This document shows positions 38,890 through 51,699 of a DNA stretch of 64,000 nucleotides, in pieces. The stretch's first letter is position 1. Every line of letters begins with the position of its first letter. The notes beneath the pieces were generated by a model that did not search any database, was not told the origin of the DNA, and saw only the letters and a program-made list of their open reading frames with translations. Position numbers and translations under genes: made by a program. The stretch comes from Geosiphon pyriformis (lineage: Eukaryota > Glomeromycota > Glomeromycetes > Archaeosporales > Geosiphonaceae), in NCBI GenBank assembly GCA_016748015.1, contig JAAOMT010000083.1:31007-95006 (forward strand), in the 5' to 3' direction.

Positions 38890-41800
38890 GTGTGGAAATT
38901 TGCAACATGTAATGTTCGCAGTATAAATGTCTCTGCCAAGCAGAAAGACATTATCTGTTGGCATAGAGATTTTGGGAATTTGGTTTTGATAATTACAAAA
39001 ACAAAGCTGAAGTCTAGCAATAGGCCTTGGATTAGAGATAAGTTTAATAAAGTTAGAGTTTTTTTATCTAGGTTGGACAAGAAGTTTTTTGGTGCTGGTG
39101 TTGTGATTATTATGAACACTTCTCTGGCTTGTTATGTGTATAAGATTTCTGAGGTGCCTGGTCAGCTTCTTTCAATCAAGTTGCTATTCAAGAATAAGCT
39201 TTCTGTGTTGATTTTAGAGCTTTATGCTAGGGCATTCCTGGCTGTTTATTTTACTTAGGCTAATAATATCAATTCTATGATTGCAAGGGCAGTCAATGAA
39301 TTATTGTTTGTTGTTTTGGGTGGCAATTTCAATAAAGATGGCTTCCGAAAGTGTATTAGTTTCAAAAGCTGTCTGGATCTTGGTTTGATCAATTTCCTGG
39401 ATGGGTGTTCTGATGTCATAATGCTCATAAAGGCTAACTCTCAAGGCATGACTAAGACTATTGATTTTTTGTTTGTTTCTTTAAACTTGGTCAATGCTGT
39501 AGTGGATTGCAGGGTGTTTAATGTTGGAGAATTTTTTGATATTAATCATCAAGCTGTTTTTGTGTCTGTAGGTTTAGGTGGGCTTTTGGACATGTGGTTA
39601 AACTCTTTTCATAAACAAGCAAATAGGGATCATTGGAAGTTTAATTTCAAGGATGCTGATAAAAATAAATGGAACAATTTTATGAGTGCTACATCAGCCA
39701 ATGCTGCAATGTTTTTGAATGAGTTTGCCATCTCCATAAAATTTCAGATTTGAATGCAATGTAGAATATCATTTGCAAAGTAATGATTCTTTCGGCTAAT
39801 GAGATGTTTAGGAAGAAATAGTTTAAGAGCTCTGATGATGTTTTCACCAAAGAATCTTCAAAGTTTCACAAGTTAGAGCTCTTGGTTTCTAGGATCATCA
39901 AGGCATCACATGAAGAGAGTTTTGTGAATTTTGATTCTTTTATAAGATGTTGGGTTTCTTTGGACAATGTTAAAGCTTTATTTGTTTAGAATGTTGTAGA
40001 CTCTGGTGCTGGCTCTTAACATATCTGTTCTGCTCTTTTTGGTGTTAGAAAGTCTTATTGCACTGCTAAGCTTGTTGAATCTCTAAGGGCTAAAGAGGCT
40101 AACATTAGATTGGCTATTAATAAAAGAATAAAAAGCTTCAAGATTAATAAAAGTCATATAATCAAAAGCATGCTAGAGTGTCTCTTTTACAAATTGTCAC
40201 TCGACCATCTGGTGGTTAATAATAAACTAATTCTGAAACCTGATTTGATTAAGTTTAAGGTAGATGTGATCATAGAGGGTTAGACTAGAAAGCATGAAGT
40301 GGTGAATAATATCTCTAGTAACTGGTACTGCCAATATCAATTATTAGAGTATGTTTTTGATGAGAATTTTTCTGGTGTTATAAGTTCGATTGGATTTAAT
40401 AAGTTGGTTAAAATAGTTTCTGATCTGCTTGATGGCAAAGCTGCTGGTTTCTCAGGTGTGTCGAATAAGCTTTGGAAACATTGTGATAAGTCAGTCTTAG
40501 ATATGCTTTTGGTGTTTTTGAATTCCTGTTTGTTTAGTAAATTTGTGTCCAGCTCTTGGAAGGAGGCTTGGATCTCAACAATTCTCAAACCATATAAGTG
40601 GGAGGGTGTTTTGACAAATACTTATTCTATTGCTTTAATTAAGACAGCTTACAAGATTCTTTCCAAGATTTTCTCTGACAGAATTTCTTTGGCATACAGC
40701 AAATTTGATGTTCTTTATGGGGACAATTTTTTGGTTTTGAAGAGTATGTCAATTTAGTCTCTTATTTTTGCTATTGATTTGGTTATTGAAGATGCTTTGG
40801 AAAAGAACTGAGAGCTTTGACTGGTTTTGCAAAACATGTGTAAGGCATACAATTTAGTTGGCTGTGAACATCTTAAGAAGGGTTTGGTTAGAATCAAAAT
40901 GTGCAGCAAGTTCATTTAATTTTTTAGTAGTATTCATAAGGATTGCACCAACAGAGTAATGACAGATTTTGGTCTAACAGATAGTTATTGTGTGCATAAT
41001 AGTTTGGATCAAGGAGAGATGTTTTTTTCTCTTCTGTGGTGCATATTTTATGACCCTTTATTGTGTGAAGTCAAGCATTAGAAGAGTGTGTGTGAGTATA
41101 GGTTGAATTCTCATTTCATTTTCAAAAGTGGTCATGCTGAGTCTTAGGCTAGACTTTTTTCGTTTTTTGCTGCTAGTGCTTTCATCAATAATACAATTTG
41201 GGTTGGTAGCAGTCAGAGGGCTACTCAACACATTCTTGATATTGCTAGTGAGTTTTTCTGGATCAATGACATTTCTATTAATAATGATAAAACAGTGGCC
41301 ATTCCTATCAACAGCAAGATCAGCAATTCTTCTCTTTTTATTAGTGGTTTGTCCATCTCTATCACCAAAAAAGGAGAGTCTTATCAGTATTTGGGTATTT
41401 TTCTTTTGACTGAGGGTCTTTCAAAGCCTAGTTTGGCCAAAGCACATTTGAATGTTTGTTTTTTTACCAATCTGGTCCTAAGGAAAGCTGTATCAGATAA
41501 GCAGTTTTTGTATTTGGTGTTAGCAGTTTTTTATCCTATTGTCAGTTATAGAACTCAGTTTAGCTTTGTTTCTGTTGATATGTGCAATAAATGAAATGCT
41601 CTAATTCATAGAGGCTTAAAGATTAAGTCTGGTCTGCCTTTTAACTTTCTTAGTAATATGATACACCATCCCTTATTTTATGGTCTAAAATCATTCTTGC
41701 AAATTCAATCTGAGAGTAAGATTGCTTCACTTGTTAGCTTTGTGAACTTTGGTGGGGTTTTAGGTCACTTGTTCTCTCACTAGTCACATGACTTGCAAGT

Positions 41801-43564
41801 TTAGTGTTGGTGTTCTGTTTATCTATTGGTCTCTCCTGTTTGTACTCATATTGGTATCTCTAATAATTTTCTAGTGGACATGGTTTGTATCTTTCTTGAT
41901 TGTAATTTATCTCTAAGTGGCCCATTGGCCAATTTTTTTTAGTTTTATGGTGAGATGCCTATATCAATTGTTCTGGGTAAGTCAAAGTTTGTCAAGTTTT
42001 TTCTTTCTCTCCAATGGTATAATATAGCTTTTGTGGATCAACTTCATAATCATCATGGTGCTGTTTTTAATTGGTACATCTTTAAGTGGTGGAAAAAATT
42101 GGACTCCCATGGCTCTGTTCCAAAGTGGTTCAAGCTGTCTGCTGTATTTCTCAATAATATAACTTTGTCTTCGACTCAACTCTTGGCTGTGTTTGGTAAT
42201 AGCTCTTTGGACATTTTTGGTCTAATGACTTTGTGTCTATTTGTGATCATCTTTTGCAGATTGATACTGGTGTTTTGTCTGTATATGTGGATGAATCTTT
42301 GAAGAATCTGGACACAGCTAGCTGTAAAGCTGGTACTGCCACTTTTTTTGAGAACATTAGTTTGGGTTTGGGAGTTGGTATATCTGGTTTGATGTCTTTT
42401 ATTCTGGCTGAATTGCATGCTATTGTACTAGCTCTGGAATGTGTTCCCTTATCTAATTCTGTTTGTCTGTTTTCAGATAATCAATCTGCTTTAGATGTTT
42501 GCAAGTCAGAAATGGGTCTGGTGTGTTCTGACTTTCATAATCAGTGTTGGGTTGAGTGTAGACATATTGTTAATATTATCTGTGATAAGAATTTGAGGGT
42601 TAGTTGACATAAGGTGAAAGGCCATTCTGGTTTTTTGGGGAATAAGTGCATTGACAGGATCACTGGTACTGCTTCTCTTTCAGGTTGGCATTTTTTTTCC
42701 TGCTTGGATGAACATTTTATTGTGACTGATAATAGTATAGTCTTTGGCAATTCTAGGTGCTTTATTTATGATATCTATCATTCTATTTGTTGTGCACGTT
42801 GGGAAGTTGGTTCTGGTTCAAGATTTTTGGAGAGTGGTTTACTTTTTAATATTGACTGAGTCCACTCTTTGTTGATGTGGCATTCTAATTTGCACATGGC
42901 CACTGGCTTTACCAGCCAATCATCAGCGAGTGCACACATGTATTTAATAAAGACTTTACATCATTGCTTGTCTGTTGTCATTTAGAAGCATCTTTATAGT
43001 AGATTTTATCTCAGTGTGTTGTGCTTATATTGTAATGATGTGGAAGTGTCAGATCATGTGTTCTTCTGTAGGATTGACAAGCCTGTTCGCCATCAGTTAT
43101 TGGACTTCCATGTGGATTTTTGGAAGACACTTTCTGGTTTCACCCATTCTTCTTCGTGTGTGTTACAACTGATATCATCCTGTACTTCTGGTTCTTTTGT
43201 GTCTATGGCTTTTTTCAAGGGTTTTGTTTTTGATAGTTGGTTTGGTGAAGCCATTTCTGTCTTTCACAATTCTAAGGTTGCTAGTGTGGAGGTTGTTAAA
43301 TTTGTGCACTCTCTCAGTATGGCTTTTAGAGATAATATATGGCTGGTTTATATTAGGCACTACACTTATATAGAAAAAAATGGTTTAATTCCCTTTGATG
43401 GTTCAGTGCCTGTCTTAGTTTCTGGTTTGGCTTTGAGGTTTTCTGCTGATGTATTAAAACTGCTTGGCATTGTTAATGCTTTTGGTATACGTTTTGGTTT
43501 TCACAAATCTTATTCATTCTTTTCAGATATTAGTGGCTCAGTGTTCATTTATATTGCTGCGTAG
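38890..43564 (+). pseudogene. ORF2 of LINE copy A (APE-RT-RNase H), catalytically dead
   Basis: Endonuclease about 38905-39620, RT about 40300-41600, RNase H about 42270-42680, C-terminal Cys/His motif CLYCNDVEVSDHVFFC near 43020-43070, stop 43562. The start position reads GTG where the other copy has ATG. Changed residues: endonuclease TETK Glu is Lys (38998-39000) and GGDFNED is GGNFNKD (39319-39339). RT motif A Asp are both Asn (40833-40853), and motif C FIDD is FINN (41181-41192). In RNase H the acidic residues are partly kept (YVDESL, AELHA, LFSDN). More than a dozen in-frame stops replace Trp, Gln or Arg. The element cannot move on its own. Confidence 0.85.
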
Positions 43565-43690
43565 TGTTGTCTTGATCGGTTCAAGTGACTGGTCACATGT
43601 AAAAAATACATGATTCACACCTAATTTAGATTATTTCTTTGATGTACAGTGCTAGGTTATGTTTGGATCTTATTCGTTAAATAAATAATT
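43562..43690 (+). repeat. Shared LINE 3' tail, copy A
   Basis: Starts at the ORF2 stop and contains the GGTTCAAGTGACTGGTCACATG core and a TTCGTTAAATAAATAATTAC end. Same family of tails as the other five copies. Confidence 0.75.
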
Positions 43691-44639
43691 ACATATTTAT
43701 ATAAAAGTCAGTGTTATTATCTAAAAATTGTATATTAAAATATTAATATTCTAAAACTTTTTATATATTTTATTAATATTATCTTAACAATACTTTCATG
43801 TTTTATCTATATTTTATTTTGTTATAATATTTTAGTAATTAAATTAAAAGAAAAAATAATAATATTATCTTTACTAAATCTAATATTTCTTATAATATTT
43901 TTGAAATACTTCTTAAATAAAAGTTTTTATTTGTTTTAAAGTATTTTAGCCAATATAAATTTATATATTTGATTTTTTTGTACAAATATATTTATAATAA
44001 TGAGATTTTTCTTAATAAATATAGAGTACTTACTATTTTAAAATTATTTATTATTACTAATAAACTTATTCTAAAAAACTTTATTAATCTTTTTAAAGAT
44101 TATTAAATTAAATATTATATAAAAAGCTAAAAAAAAATTTTGTTACTTTACAAAAAACTTTATTTATGCATAATTTTTTCAAAAAATTACAAAATTTCTG
44201 TACTAAAATAGCTACTAATAATTTAGCTATAGATTTCAACTTGCAAAACTTTATTTTTCTTAATAAAATACATTTTTTTAATTTTAATTTAAGATAATTT
44301 AAGTATAAAAGAATTTAAAATATAGAAAAAAATTGTAAAATAGAAAATTGCTAAATTAGATAATAATATTTAAATAAAAAACATTTTTTACTGAGCAAAT
44401 AAAAACTTTAATGCTTTTAAAAAATTTATTAAAAAACTTTTATTTTTAATTCATATTTTTAACATATTTTTAGTTAACTTCTATTATAAAATAAAACTCT
44501 ATATAAAAATCTTTTATATTATTATCTTGTATTAGATAATTATCAAAAATTTGTTGCTTAGTTATTATGTTATTTTTAATTAAATATTAATTCAAGTTTT
44601 TTTAATTGCATAATACAATTTACTTCTTTTTTTCCTTCA
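43691..44639. other. AT-rich DNA between the two LINEs
   Basis: No gene visible. If the downstream LINE inserted into the older minus-strand LINE whose start is at 51700-53250, the continuation of that relic should lie here on the minus strand; I could not read it with confidence. Confidence 0.45.
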
Positions 44640-44671
44640 TCCCAAATTCCTAAAAAAGAGTTACAAGTTTT

Positions 44672-46556
44672 TTGAAAGAAGTTTTTACAATTCAGTACAA
44701 TAAATTAAAACTATTTCTGCTCAATTATGAGCCCGTTGTTGGTTCTAGTGTGGCTGCAATGAAAAAATCTGTCAAGGACTTTAGTGTGGATACTGTTAGC
44801 AAAGATGTTGCCTCTAGAAAGAAAAGAAAAGGAGATGTTCTGAAAGACAGTATTGTTCATGAAATGGTTTTACCTGATAAACCAGTTGGTGGTTCTTGGG
44901 GGTTTGAAGCTGGTAACACCACCAAATCAGACAGTGTAGATATGGAGGAGGAGTTTTTGGTTGAAAAAACTAGTATAAATTATGGAGAGAGAGATGTTCT
45001 TAAAGGGATAGACAGTAACCAAATGCCAAAGGGTCTGAGATTAGTTACCAAGCAGGCTTTGGATAAGCCTTTGGGCAAGATTAACTTTCTGGGTGACAAT
45101 GATAATGATGACGTTTTCCTAGATAAATCTGTAGTGCTTTCTCCCCTCTCAAAAAGCTGATCAATGTGTCTGCTAGGAAGTCTTTTGCTTTGGATATTGA
45201 TCTGATCAATGTTTCTGGAAGATCTGCTCAGGACAAGTTGGCTATGGTTAGGAAATTATTTTCAAAAATCAATGGTTTTGGGGGGCCTCTATCCTCTCAA
45301 AATTTTCTGGGATCATCTGAACAATGTTCACTTCCAAATCAAGTTTGATGAAAGCTACCAAGTTGGCTACTGATGCAAAGATTGTGGTAAACACTGATCT
45401 CAAAAAATTGTTTAAACATTCAGATCGGGCTGTGGTGTTAAAAGAGATTCCAATTGGGACATCAACTGAGGCTGTGCATACTGCACTATCTGAGTTTGGT
45501 TTGATTAAGTTGATCAAGATGCAATTGGTGGGGCTGTAACAAAAAGCTGTGGTTGAATTTGAACAGGTTGATCATGCTGATTTGGTTGCAGCAAAATAGT
45601 CTATTCTAGTTGGGAAAGATGCAGTGCATGTTGCCAGATCAGATTTGGACAAAGAAACTTGGGATGCGAGAGACTGTTATAGGGCTTTGCTCTATACTTT
45701 ACCAATGGGCACAAATGCTCATGACATTTGGGACTTTGTCTGCTTTGTGAGTGAGAAAACATGTATAATTGATCATCACCCGGTTACCTATGTTTGGACC
45801 AGATGTGCTACTGTTTGTTTCGACTCGGCTGAGTTATTGAATGCCGTTATGGGAACCATGCCTGTGCTAAAAGGTGCTCATCTTCATTAGTCTTATCTTG
45901 GTTCTGCTGTATGTATAAAATGTGAAAAATTTGGTCATTTTTCTCTGGGCTGTGTTTTAGGTGGAAAATCTTCTTCTGGTGGCTTGCCACGCTGGGTTTT
46001 TTCAGTTACAGATAAAAGCAGACCAGCAGCCATTTACGCCAAGCATTTAGCACCCATTGCTCATCTTGTCTCTTTTGGCAGTGTTTCATGGGCCAAAATT
46101 GTTGGTGGGTCCTCTTTTCTTTCTCTCCTTGTTCAGAATGTTTTATTGAATGATGGTTCTTCTTTGGAGATAAAGTCTACTCTTTTTGTTGTGAGTGATT
46201 TAGAAAAATGATTTGCTGTTTTGGAAAGCAGTATCACCAACCTTGCAGGATGAATAGGTGAGTTGGCTAAGAAGTTGGACTCATTTATGCTGGCAGTTTT
46301 CCAGCCTAGCTCTGGATATCAGCTGTCAGTAACCTCCCCATCACAGGATCAGATAAGTGATGTAGTGATAGGAGAGGGCTCAGGTGAGGCCACTGGTAGT
46401 GATATTGCTGCAATATTAGTTTTTTTTGCATTGTCTGAGGTGAAAAGACTAGAGAGTATGTTGAAAGAACTTTCTGCTTCAGTTCTGAGTCTAATGGCAA
46501 GATTCAATGGTTCAATCCTGGCTAGTGGTGCACTTCCTATATCTTTTTTTCAATGA
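44672..46556 (+). pseudogene. ORF1 of LINE copy B (RRM-like region plus zinc knuckle)
   Basis: Open pieces 44672-45160, 45166-45348, 45324-45539, 45624-45890, 45891-46211 and 46263-46556. A basic, acidic and low-complexity N-terminal part includes KKRKGD. RRM-like region 45430-45620 (VVLKEIPIGTSTEAVHTALS, then KAVVEFEQVDHADL). Complete CCHC knuckle CIKCEKFGHFSLGC at 45912-45953. Stops at 45537, 45597 and 45888 stand exactly where the copy at 36850-43690 has Trp codons (37827, 37887, 38178). A frameshift lies near 45340. It ends TGA at 46554-46556, 8 nt before the ORF2 ATG. Confidence 0.82.
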
Positions 46557-46564
46557 CAGATTTA

Positions 46565-49500
46565 ATGTGGAGGATTACGATGTGTAATGTTTGGGGCATG
46601 AACAATTTTGCAAAACAAAATAATATTATTCGGTGACATTCGGAAATGGGCAGTTTGATTTCAATTGTTACTGAAACTAAGTTGAAAGGCAGAATCCATT
46701 CTTGGATCATGAACAAATTTAAGAGTGTTTGAATTTTCACTTCAGATTTGGTTAATGATCATTTGGATGCTGGTGTGGCAATTATTATGAACAATTCTTT
46801 GGCTCAGCATGAGAGTAAGGTCTCAGAGGTTCCTGGCTGACTCTTCTCTATTAGGTTGCTCTTCAAAAATAACCTTTCAGTGTCGATTTTGGGGCTTTAT
46901 GCTGGTGCTTTCTTATTGGTTTAGTTTTCTCAGGCTGGTGACATCAACTCTATGATAGCTAAAGCTGTAAACAAAACTTCTTTTGTCATTTTTGGTGGTG
47001 ATTTCAATGAGGACGGATCTCATAGGTGTGCCAGTTTTAGAAAATGCTTTGATTTAGGTTTGGTCAACTCTTTGGGTAGGAGCTTTTTAGTTAGGTTACT
47101 GACTTGGTGCAATTCTCATGGTGTTACTAAGACGATTGATTACATGTTTGTTTCCTCTAATTTGGTTAATGCTATTGTGGATCGAGGTGTGATGGATGTT
47201 ATTGATTTTTTTGATACTAATCATAAGACTGTTTCTGTTTTTGTGGGTCTAGGTAATTTGTTGAATGTGCAGCTTTCCTTTCTGTGCAAGCAGGCTAACA
47301 AAGATCATTGGAAGTTTGATGTCAAGAATATTAATGCTGCGAAATGGTTGGAGTTCAAAGATGCTTCAGCTGTTAATGCTTCTATGTTCTTGGATGCATT
47401 TGTTATGGCTAAGAGGTTTTCAGATATAGATATAATGTGGGACATTGTTTGCAAAATTGTGGTTATTTCAGCTGGTGGGACATTCAAAAAAAAATGGTTT
47501 AAGAATTTTGATAGTGTTTTTAATAAGGTGTTTTCTAAATTGCACAAGCTGGAGCTGCTTGTTTCTAAGCTGGTAAAGTCTTCTCACTTGGTCTTTGGTA
47601 GAGATTTTGCTTTGCTGTTGGATACATGAGACAGGCTTGACTCAGTTGGTGTCTTGTCTGTAAAATCTCTTTTCCTTTTGGGTTCTAGTTTTGATACCAT
47701 TTGCTCTGAGCTGGCTAAGGCAAGGAAGTCTTACTGCTCTTTTAAGTTGCTAGAATCTAAGTGTGCTGGAGAAGCTCATATCAGGTGGGCCATTAAGGGT
47801 AGGATGGAGAGTTTTGAAATAGACAAGAGGCATACTATTAAGAGTGTTTTGGAACGTTTTTTTTGTAAAATGGTACTGGATTATTTGGTTGTGGGTAATG
47901 AGTTGGTCTTGGAGCCTAAATTGGTTAAATTTAAGATTGACGAAATTATGAAAGGCTGGACTAGGAAGCGCATAGTAGTGTCAGATATCTCTGATGACTG
48001 GGTGTGCCAATTCCAACCATTGGATTACGTTTTTAATGGTGCATTCTCTGATGTGATGTGTTCAATTGGCTTTGATGAAATGTTTGATGTTGTTTTGAGT
48101 TTGTCTCTGGAATCTCCAATGAACTGTAGAAACATTGTGACAGAAGGGTACTGAATATGTTTTTGGTGCTTTTGAATTCTTGTTTGGAATGGAAGTCTGT
48201 GCCTGAACTCTGGAGGGAGGCTTGGGTCTCTATGATTCCTAAACTGTATGAATGGAAAGGTGTTCTTACAAACATCTGCCCTATTGCCTTGATTGAAACA
48301 GCCCGCAAGATTTTTTCCAAGATTCTTTCAGACAGGATCTCTTTGGCTTGCAGCAAGTTTAATGTTCTCCGTAGGGACAATTTTTCTGTTTTGAAGAGCA
48401 TGATGACACAGTTGCCTATTTTTGCCATTGGATCTGTGGTGGAGGATGTCTTGAAGAAGAACTGGAAGCTGTGGCTGGTATTATAAGATATGCACAAGAC
48501 TTATGATTCTGTTGGTTGGAAGCATCTTGAGAGGAGCCTGGTCAGGATCAAAATGTGTAACCGGTTTATTAGGTTTTTTGGCAGCATCTACAATGGTCGC
48601 ACTAACAAAGTAATGACAAACTTTGGCTTAACTAATGGCTACCATGTTCATGATGGCTTGGATCAGAGTGAAGTTTTTTCACTGCTTCTTTGGCAGATAT
48701 TTTATGATTTGCTCTTGTGCAAGATTAAAAGACAGAAAAGCTTATGTGGTTACAGACTGATTTCTCATTTTATTTCCAAAACTGGTCATGTGGAATCTCA
48801 GGCTGGATTGACATCATTTTTGGCTGCTAGTGTTTTCATTGATGACACAATTTGGGTTGGCAGCAGCCAGGCTGTGACGCAATATATTCTCAATGTTGCT
48901 AGTGAATTTTTTAGGTTCAATGACATTTCTATTAATAATGACAAAACTGTTGTTATTCTTATTAACTGTTAGATTGCAAACCCTTATCTGATCATCAGTG
49001 GCTTGCCTATTTTTATTGTGAAAAAGGGAGAATCTCATTGGTACTTAAGAATTTTTTTGTCTTCTGAGGGCCTTTCAAAGCCTAATTTGGCTAAGGCTTA
49101 CTCGGACGTTCGGTTCTTTATTAATCTTGTTTTGAGAAAAGCGATTTCGGATAAACAGTTTGCATACTTGGTTTCCATAGTTTTTTTTTCTATCATCAGC
49201 TACAGGACTCAATTCAGCTTTGTTTCTATTAGTGTGTGTACCAAATGAGACTCTATGATTCGTAAATGCTTGAATTCTAAGTTTGGGCTTCCACTTGATT
49301 TTCCCAATGACGCAGTTTATCATTCTTCTTTGTACAGTTTGAAGACTTTTGAGCAGATTCAAGCTGAAAGTAAATCGGCATCTATTATAGCTTTTGCTAA
49401 TTCAGTTGGTACTTTGGGCCATTTGTTCTCTCACAGGTCTTATGATCTTTAGGCTTTCAGCTGGCATCTTCGTCACTCTTTGCTATTTCCGGCTTACATT

Positions 49501-51222
49501 AATGTTAATTCTTCGAATAACTTTTTGGCTGGTGTGGTTTGTATTTTTTCTGGGTGTGATTTGTTTTTGAATGTCTCTTTTGCTAGTGCCTTTCACCTTC
49601 GTGGTAGTATTTTTATGTCTCTTGTCCTTGGTGAAAATTTTTTTTTCAAATGTGTTTCATTGTTCAAGCGTTATGGTATTGCTTTTGTGGATCAACTTCA
49701 CGACTGGAATGGTGTTATTTATAATTGGAAGTTCTTCAAGTACTGGAAAAGGCTAGACTCCTGTGGCCTGGTTCCCTTCTGGTTTGATTTCTCTGTTCGG
49801 TTTCTCAATGATGCTGCTCCTTCATCTGCTTGTTTTTCTTCTGTAAATGGTCGTGCTTCTTCTGATATTTGTTTGTCTCATGATTTTGGTGTTGTTTGTG
49901 ATGATCTGTTGGCCACTAATGTTGCTGCTCATCTTTCTGTGTATACGGATGGATCTCTGAGTGGTTTGGGTACTGTTGATATGAAGGCTGGTGTTGCTGT
50001 GTTCTTTGAAAACATTAATTTAGGTTTGAGAGTGGAAGTGTCTGGCTTGGTATCTTCTATGCTGACAAAGTTGCAGGCCTTTGCTCTGGCTCTTAAATGT
50101 GTTCCTTCTTTTCATTCAGTTGACTTGTTCTCAGACAGCCAAGCTGCTTTGGATGCATGCAAAGCTGAATTCTTGTTGGCTCGTCTGGACTTCAGAAATC
50201 AGTGTTAGATCAAACAATGCCATATTGCTAACATTGTTCATAAGAAAAATTTAGATGTAAATTGGGTCAAGATTAAGAGTCACTCAGGTGTCTTGGCCAA
50301 TGAATGGGCTGATGTGTTTGCTAGGATAGCTGCTTTTTTCTCTTGACAGCTACCCCATGTGGTCAATGAACATTTTTTGAGGGCTGATGGCTCTGCAGTT
50401 TCTGGTAAATCAAGACATTTTGTTCATGACATTTTCCATTCAGTTCACCGTGCACATTAAGAGATTGGTTCTGGTTCAAGGGTCATGGTTGATAGGCTGT
50501 GTGCTGATATTGACTGGTCCAAATCTTCTTTGGTGTGGCATCTGGACTTTCACTTAGCTACTGGTTTTACTAGTGCTCGGATTGTTGGTTTTCAGATGTA
50601 TTTTATAAAGACTTTGCACCATCGCTTTCCAGTGGCTGTGCGTAAGCATGTTTATAATAGGTGTTACCCCAGTGTTATGTGTTTGTTCTGTGGAGATGTT
50701 GAGGTCTCAGACCATGTTTTTTTCTGCCCATTAGATGCTGCTGGTTGTGCTCACCTGGTGGATGTTCATGCTTCTATTTGAAAATTATGCTCAGGTTTAT
50801 TTCAGTCTTTCTCTTGTGTTTTACAGTTGCTGTCTACTCACTTCTCTGTTGTTGTTGTTGGTACAGCTCTGTGTAAGGGCTTTGTTTTTTGTGAATAGTA
50901 TTGTGAGTCTGTTTCCATCTTCAAGGATTCTAAGATTGCAGTCCAGAATATTGTGGCCTTTGTGCATAATTTCTGTCTTGCATTCCAAGATAATATCTGG
51001 CTAGTGTGAGTTAAACACCAAGCTTTTATAGAGAAGGGTGGATTAATTCCATGTGATGTTTCTGTTTCTGTAGCTGTATCTGGTTTTTTCTTTGTGCTTT
51101 CGGCTAGTGTTGTCAGGTTGTTAAGCATTGCTGATGCTTTTGGTGTTGGTTTTGGGTATCATAGATGTTGTTTATTTTTCTCGGATATTGGAGATGAGAC
51201 TTCTGTTCATATAGGGGTGTAG
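46565..51222 (+). pseudogene. ORF2 of LINE copy B (APE-RT-RNase H)
   Basis: ATG 46565. Endonuclease with intact TETK Glu (46673-46675) and GGDFNEDG (46994-47017). The later SDH-type site reads TNH. RT motif A DMHKTYD is intact (48487-48507), as is motif C FIDD (48835-48846). The fingers region has a short deletion with frameshift near 48100, next to a Trp-to-TAG. RNase H near 49940-50330: the first Asp (YTDGS) and third Asp (LFSDS) are kept, but the catalytic Glu is Lys (50068-50070). C-terminal motif CLFCGDVEVSDHVFFC at 50680-50730. Stops replace Trp, Gln or Arg, for example just before the motif A Asp, where CAA has become TAA. Confidence 0.87.
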
Positions 51223-51350
51223 TGTTATTCTGATTGGCTTGAGTAGCTAGTCACATATAGAAAATGCATGATTCGTACCTAGTTTAGATTATATATTAAT
51301 GTATTGTATTAGTTTGCATTTGGACTTCACTCAATAAACATGATTAAAAA
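51220..51350 (+). repeat. Shared LINE 3' tail, copy B
   Basis: Starts at the ORF2 stop TAG (51220-51222) and contains the GATTGGCTTGAGTAGCTAGT core. It ends ACTCAATAAACATGATT plus a run of A, the best preserved poly(A)-like end of the six. Confidence 0.78.
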
Positions 51351-51699
51351 AAAATTGCATAATATAAAACAACTTAATTATTAGATTTAAGACAAAAATA
51401 AAAATATTTCTTTTAAAAATCAATTTAAAAATAATTTCTAATTGTTATTTTAAATAATTAAAACATATTTACTTAAGCCAATTTTTATAAATTATATAAT
51501 AATAAAAGAATTACTATAAGCATAATTAAAGTAAAAAGAACTGGTTAAATAATTAATGACTATAACCTATAGTTTTGGTTTTTTTGGAAAAAAAAAATAT
51601 ATAAAAAAGAAATTTTATTTTTTTTCTTAAAGATAACAAAACTAAAAAGTCTAAACTAAGCAAATTTATTAATATATATAAACTTTATAATAAACCAAA

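Larger units (their letters stand above)
36850..43690 (+). mobile_element. Nearly full-length LINE, inactive (copy A)
   Basis: Non-LTR retrotransposon with two ORFs and a 3' tail. ORF1 carries an RRM-like region and CCHC knuckle; ORF2 carries APE endonuclease, RT, RNase H and a C-terminal CxxC...HxxxC motif. This order (APE-RT-RNH) is known from Tad1/I-like LINEs of fungi. Both ORFs are broken by stops and shifts, and key catalytic residues of endonuclease and RT are lost. It is more decayed and poorer in CpG than the copy at 44640-51350. Confidence 0.88.
44640..51350 (+). mobile_element. Nearly full-length LINE, younger copy (copy B)
   Basis: Same architecture as the copy at 36850-43690, with more CpGs, longer open segments and better catalytic motifs, so it is the younger of the two. 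ORF1 44672-46556, ORF2 46565-51222, 3' tail 51220-51345 ending in nine A's. It is still inactive: roughly fifteen in-frame stops, a few frameshifts and a small deletion in the RT. Confidence 0.9.

Noticed and set aside
36850-51222. Alternative genetic code (TGA or TAG read as Trp or Gln) to explain in-frame stops
   Set aside because: All three stops occur at Trp, Gln and Arg positions, the same elements also have frameshifts and lost catalytic residues, and the host genes use normal codons and end with TAA. Decay explains everything more simply.
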